From Pseudomonadota bacterium (GTDB taxonomy: Bacteria; Bdellovibrionota_C; UBA2361; OMIW01), in NCBI GenBank assembly GCA_900299205.1, contig OMIW01000142.1, positions 1-54,890 on the forward strand: a stretch of DNA of 54,890 nucleotides, read 5' to 3'. The notes below the pieces were generated by a model. That model saw only the letters and a program-made list of their open reading frames with translations. It was not told the DNA's origin and ran no database searches. The translations under genes were made by a program, and so were the position numbers. Below, piece by piece: positions 50,094-54,890 of the stretch. How positions within the stretch are numbered: the stretch's first letter is position 1; every line of letters starts with the position of its first letter.

Positions 50094-51095
50094 GTGACAA
50101 CCGGGAAATGGGACGGACGGGAGCAAATGGGCAAAATAATTGATTGGTTTGTCGGATTTACAAACAAAAATTGGAGACACGGTGGTTGCGTTTTACGCGA
50201 TCTGCGTCGGGCCAGAGACCAGGGGATACTCTTTATTGAGGCCGCTTTCCTTCTTCCCGTTGCCGTGGTGTTCCTCCTCGGGGTCGTGGAGGTGGGCAAT
50301 TGGTATTATCAGGGGCTGCGTTTAGGTAACCTCGCTCAAAACCTGGCTACAGGCGTCCAGCAAGACCCGTCCATATCGCCTCACAACCTGTATCGACTGA
50401 CGGTTTCAACAAGTTCCCTCCCAGAGGTGAATAGGACGGGGGGAGCAGTACCGGTAAATTGCCCACCGGAAACGTGCGAGATTCAAGGATTATCGAGGAC
50501 ATTGGTAGCCTCAACGACCCCGCTCAGCCAAGGCTCGGTACAAAGCGCTTCATCGTCAGACTGGTCGAACCCGTGGGAAAACGACTCTGACCCGTCGAAC
50601 GACCGTCAACCGTACTATGTTGGTGTGGCAGTGAGCTATCCTCGCACGAGCTTATTTTCAAGACTGTTTTCCACGACATCGCGGACGAGCCGTTGGTCGT
50701 CAGTTGTGGTCAACCCCGCGATTCAGCCTCGGGTGACCACTGAGGTTCGGTTTTTCAGGTTTAAAACCTGGGACAATGACGAACTTGAAAGGTACGGGGG
50801 ATACAGGCGAGTTCAAATCGGGACTACCTCAGTCAATGAATCAGTTCCGGCGGAATCGTTAATGAATGGGCCAACTCCATTTGTAACGGATGAGGTAGCG
50901 GCCCAACACGGATCCAGCGACTGGGGGCTCAGGTGTCGACAAGAAAACGGATGGGTACCAATAACGTGTAGTCTCCAAGCGAAAAGTGGGGACCGAGATC
51001 TGAGGGCAAAGAACAATGGATGTTTCTCAGATGAGGGGGAGGAGAATGGAAAAGGTCGGATTTACCTCGGGTGTATGAAATCGATAGTGGATTAG
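50094..51095 (+). CDS. TadE/TadG-like protein (pilus-assembly/pseudopilin-like N-terminus)
   Basis: RDQGILFIEAAFLLPVAVVFLLGVVEVGNWYYQGLRLGNLAQNLATGVQQD. Start uncertain. Confidence 0.7.
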   Translation: MTTGKWDGREQMGKIIDWFVGFTNKNWRHGGCVLRDLRRARDQGILFIEAAFLLPVAVVFLLGVVEVGNWYYQGLRLGNLAQNLATGVQQDPSISPHNLYRLTVSTSSLPEVNRTGGAVPVNCPPETCEIQGLSRTLVASTTPLSQGSVQSASSSDWSNPWENDSDPSNDRQPYYVGVAVSYPRTSLFSRLFSTTSRTSRWSSVVVNPAIQPRVTTEVRFFRFKTWDNDELERYGGYRRVQIGTTSVNESVPAESLMNGPTPFVTDEVAAQHGSSDWGLRCRQENGWVPITCSLQAKSGDRDLRAKNNGCFSDEGEENGKGRIYLGCMKSIVD

Positions 51096-51324
51096 GGGTC
51101 AATAAGGGAAGTAAGCCCCTTCCCTCTCCTCGCGTCCACCGACGGGTCTCGGCTGGACCCTATCGCCCCTTTTGAGTCGCTCATTGATTCCTTGGCTAAA
51201 GCCCCTGGATGGGGGGGCTTGACAGGTATCGTAGAGCCCCATGAAAGAAGAAAGGTCAACGCGGTTCAGGGTCCCGAGGCACAACGAGACCGTCAGGATA
51301 CAAAGAGATTTGGTGATCACAATC

Positions 51325-51675
51325 TTAGGTGGCGCGGAGGCAGCTGAGCGAGTACGCGGTTGAGATCAATCTGTTTGGAGCACCCCCTTGTGAGCTTATG
51401 AGCTCTCCCCCAGAACTGAGGACTGCTATCTGTTTTCCCGCTGGACTCTCCATTGAAACTTGAATCCCGGCACTGACCCGCTGGATCGCGATCTGCCTCC
51501 CCGCCACGTCCCCAAGAGGCAGCGGGCCATCCCTCCCTTCGAGGACTCGGTGAAACTGCCCCACCTGCGGATAAATCCTCTGGTCCGCAAATGTCGCCCT
51601 GTCCGGCAGTTGTGATGGAGATTCCGGCCCTGCTGAACTAACACCAACCACGCCCTGCGTATCCCCAATCTTCAT
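51325..51675 (-). CDS. Hypothetical protein
   Basis: ORF 51325-51696; ATG at 51673-51675 preceded by AGGAGGA spacing typical of a strong RBS. Confidence 0.55.
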   Translation of the reverse strand: MKIGDTQGVVGVSSAGPESPSQLPDRATFADQRIYPQVGQFHRVLEGRDGPLPLGDVAGRQIAIQRVSAGIQVSMESPAGKQIAVLSSGGELISSQGGAPNRLISTAYSLSCLRAT

Positions 51676-52271
51676 ACTACATCCTCCTGCACCCACGACC
51701 TACACCCAATCGCTTCTCACAAGCCCCTTTTCATTCTCACGATTTCTGAAAGCCTCATGTAGCTACCACGAAGACTGTCCCGGGACTCTGAGACACCGTA
51801 TCGTACACGATCTTTCGGCTTCAGCGTTAGCATCTTCCCTCAAAAAATAATGTCTTAAAGAAAACCAAATAAGCCCTCATAACCCAAGAATTACCCTTAT
51901 TGTCGATAGGTTATCATTGGGAACCTCCCTCTATCTCCGGGCGTGGTGAATAATTTTTTTTCTTTCTCCCGGGCGACTACAGATCCCCCCGCTTTTAAAA
52001 ACCTAAGCTCCCATCACTTAAACCTCTCGACCAGGAGTCGTCAATCCTCACCAAAAACTTGAGAAGATAGTGGTGAAACATCAGACTTACCATTATTTAA
52101 ACGGCTAAGTACCCTCCTCCCGCTTGTACTCACGGCGTGAGCCTCGAATCGGGCCCCTGCAAAACGCTGCTCTCCCTCTCCCCCTTCAATCAGCTATACT
52201 CTCCCTCAACGCAACTATCGCTCCTCTCCGATCCTCCTCGCTTGCCCTCTGTTTCTCTTTTTGTGTTCTCT

Positions 52272-54326
52272 ATGCGTCCCCGTCTCACTGTTATTCTTAC
52301 CATTCTCTCTTTTATCAGCTATCTCATCACTCATCTTCTTTTTCTTCAGGATTTTCCTATCTATTTTTTCTGTGATGAGGCGTACATCGGTAACAAGATT
52401 CACGAGCTGATTGCTCATAATTTTTCGGATGCATCTGGGCGGTTTCTTCCGCTCTACTACGAAAAAGCCCCTCAGCGGTGGGTTCCGCAGATCTCTTTGT
52501 ACCTTTACCTTCCCTTCGTGATGTTGTTTGGTGGTGGTATCGCAGCATTACGCGCAGGAACCGTCATCCTTTCGATTCCGGGGCTTATTGCGCTGTATCG
52601 ATTGGCCAAGGATGCTCTCCGATTGAAGGAGCCGTGGCTTGTTGTCGCAATCTTGGGCTCGCTGCCGGTGTGGTTCCTCCATGTCCGCACCGTTTTTGAG
52701 ACCGCTCTCATTATTCCCTTCCTTGCGATCTACCTCTGGCAGCTGACCCGGTGGCTCAATGGCGATAGACGGGCGGTCTTCGGCGCACCGATCACCGGTG
52801 CACTTCTTTTCTATTCCCATTTTTCTGGTTCGATCGCTTTTGTAGCGACCTCTCTTTCAGTTCTCCTTCTCAATCTGATTTCCATCGGACGACAGTGGCG
52901 TCGCGCTCTGATTTCAGGCGGGATTCTTCTCGTCCTTATGATTCCCTTTCTGATATTCTCTCAGCGAAGTCCAGGAGCGATGGCTGAACAGCTCTTCGTC
53001 GTCAATTCGCACTGGTATGTTCCCGGACTGAGTACCTCCGAGCGAGCCCAGCTCGCCATGACGTCTTACCTGAACTCATTTTCACTATCATATTGGTTTT
53101 CTCCGGATGGAGGGAGGCAGTACGATGCGGTTCGCCACCTGTGGGGAGGGCGGGGGTATCTGGGGTATTGGATTTTCCCGCTCGTCTTGGGAGGGGTAGG
53201 TATTTCGGTGTGGCGGTGGCGGGACCGGAACTATCGAATCGTGCTCGGCTGTCTCGTGGCATCAACAGCGGCTTCTCTTATCGTCCCCATCATGATTATG
53301 CGGGTGTTCGCGGTGCTCGTGCCGGTTTCGCTGCTCGCCGCGATCTCGATTGACTTCGCGGTAAACCTTGTCTCCTCTACCGCAGCACGCACCACCATGG
53401 TATCAATTCTCGGAGTTGGTTTCGCTTTGTTTCAGGGAAATCTACTTCGGGAAGCCATCACGAGAGGGCCAACCTGGTTCAGCGATTATGGCCTCTACGG
53501 GATGGCATGGGGAACAAAGGAGCTCTACGAATCATTTTTACCCGCCCTCGCCTCCCGTCATCCCGATGCATCTCTTCTTCTGACGAGTTCTTGGGCAAAT
53601 GGCGCTGATAGCTTTAACGAATTTTTTGTTCGGGACGCAACCAGTCCGCTCCACGGGCGGATATCGCTCGTCAACGTCGAGGACTTCAACGCAACCCTTC
53701 GTTCAGGGATTTCCGAGCGGGTGATCATCGTTTTAACCGAAGAGGAGTGGAAGAGGTTTCGGATAAATCCCAAGTTTTCGCTTTCGGAACCTATCGAGAT
53801 TCTGAACCTTCCCGACGGAAGGCCCGGTTTTTTCGCCGCGCATTTTAGCTATTCATCTGAAGCTCGAGAGATCTTCGAGCGGGAGCTCTCGGAGCGGCGC
53901 AAACCGATCACCAGCCGTACTGAACTTGGTTCTCTTGGCGGAGCCATTATCACCCACTCCCAATTCGATATCGGCTCCATCACCGATCTCTTCGATGACA
54001 GCGATTTCTCCCTTGTCCGAACCCCCGCCAATGTCAATCCTCTGATCCTTCAGATAATCCTCGATAGCCCGTCACCGCTCGCCCGAATAAAGGCCCGTCT
54101 CTGGCCGATGACGGTCGATTGGGAGGTTACTCTGACCGATTCGGGTGGCGTGGAGTGTTTTCACCAGAGGGGAAGAGAAAAGAATACCGGTGAAGATGCG
54201 ACGATTGATGTAGATATACCAACCTGCCCAACGGCAAAGGTGATTACCATCAGCTTTGGTGAAGCGGGGTATCACTCGGAGTCGCGGGTTCATGTGAAGA
54301 GGATAACCCTTGAGCAAGGGTCATGA
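52272..54326 (+). CDS. GT-C membrane glycosyltransferase, ArnT/PMT (GT39)-like
   Basis: CDEAYIGNKI (catalytic acidic pair in first loop), multiple TM helices, C-terminal soluble region. ATG at 52272 within ORF 52137-54326. Confidence 0.75.
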   Translation: MRPRLTVILTILSFISYLITHLLFLQDFPIYFFCDEAYIGNKIHELIAHNFSDASGRFLPLYYEKAPQRWVPQISLYLYLPFVMLFGGGIAALRAGTVILSIPGLIALYRLAKDALRLKEPWLVVAILGSLPVWFLHVRTVFETALIIPFLAIYLWQLTRWLNGDRRAVFGAPITGALLFYSHFSGSIAFVATSLSVLLLNLISIGRQWRRALISGGILLVLMIPFLIFSQRSPGAMAEQLFVVNSHWYVPGLSTSERAQLAMTSYLNSFSLSYWFSPDGGRQYDAVRHLWGGRGYLGYWIFPLVLGGVGISVWRWRDRNYRIVLGCLVASTAASLIVPIMIMRVFAVLVPVSLLAAISIDFAVNLVSSTAARTTMVSILGVGFALFQGNLLREAITRGPTWFSDYGLYGMAWGTKELYESFLPALASRHPDASLLLTSSWANGADSFNEFFVRDATSPLHGRISLVNVEDFNATLRSGISERVIIVLTEEEWKRFRINPKFSLSEPIEILNLPDGRPGFFAAHFSYSSEAREIFERELSERRKPITSRTELGSLGGAIITHSQFDIGSITDLFDDSDFSLVRTPANVNPLILQIILDSPSPLARIKARLWPMTVDWEVTLTDSGGVECFHQRGREKNTGEDATIDVDIPTCPTAKVITISFGEAGYHSESRVHVKRITLEQGS

Positions 54327-54458
54327 AATGACGGATTTGGTCGTTGAGCTGCTCGAGGACCGGCAGAGGGACGAGATAAATTGCCCGTTAAACTGAGAAC
54401 AACACCGCCAAATCGCAAGCTCGGCCGAGGTGAGATGCGGCCGAGCCACGAAAGACCC

Positions 54459-54890
54459 CTACTGCGCCTCGCCGGTTCGACTGACAAGCGGATTAATCCG
54501 ATAGCACACCCCGCCACTCATGCGGAGGTAAACGAAACCGTCGCGGGTCTTCGCGTTTATGCCGCGCGCCCGAGCACCATTCGCGATCTCACGATTCGTG
54601 CATCTCGGTACTCCACCCGCCGCACAGTATGCCCGCGGACGACGGGTCACATTCCATACTCCGTAATAGCCAAGACGAGCGGCCACTGCTCCATCTGAGT
54701 ACAAAAGCGTTGCGGGAAACGGAGGACACTCACGATTACAGATGAGGGTCGGACCCGCAGCGCGGGGATCGAACCGATTTATGTGGTCGGAGATTTGAGT
54801 CTTGTACAAAAACGCCTTTCCTACCTCGGTCTTCACGGTGCTGCACATCTTCCTGAATGTCCTACTTGTGGGAAGACTCTGCCCCTGAGC
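54459..54890 (-). CDS. Hypothetical protein, Cys-containing; frame open to right window edge
   Basis: ORF 54459-54848 continues upstream without a stop (AQGQSLPTSRTFRK before MCSTVKTEV). Confidence 0.4.
   Translation of the reverse strand, partial: AQGQSLPTSRTFRKMCSTVKTEVGKAFLYKTQISDHINRFDPRAAGPTLICNRECPPFPATLLYSDGAVAARLGYYGVWNVTRRPRAYCAAGGVPRCTNREIANGARARGINAKTRDGFVYLRMSGGVCYRINPLVSRTGEAQ

Noticed and set aside
1-54890. tRNA, rRNA and CRISPR loci
   Set aside because: No cloverleaf-type signatures, rRNA segments or repeat-spacer arrays recognised by eye; tRNAscan/Infernal should confirm.

Overview
The window looks chromosomal: housekeeping genes (thrS, ung, rsgA, smc, ftsY, pgsA, polyprenyl synthase), flagellar genes (fliG, flagellin), a cell-wall recycling operon (AmgK / RapZ-C / MurU-like), an ABC exporter, a very large cyclic beta-glucan synthase-like protein, one IS element and a TadE-like pilin-associated gene. 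The most striking locus is at about 22.2-25.9 kb. A plasmid-type RepA initiator gene (minus strand) is divergent from chromosomal-type parA-parB (plus strand). Between them lie six tandem repeats at a 22/23-bp period (core ATTCACGA plus a T-rich tail), i.e. an iteron-type replication origin inside a housekeeping region. Two identical 15-bp palindromes (GTCCCACGGTGGGAC), non-canonical parS candidates, follow parB. Other notable items: an RRM domain fused to ribosomal protein S18, a two-gene operon of a tandem-duplicated MoxR-like AAA+ ATPase and an uncharacterised 611-aa protein, an in-frame TAA inside a BRCT domain, an acidic insertion in the SMC head, a ThrRS lacking the N-terminal TGS domain, and a sigma54-like promoter before flagellin. 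No tRNA, rRNA or CRISPR array was recognised. All family calls come from reading motifs by eye; no database search was run.
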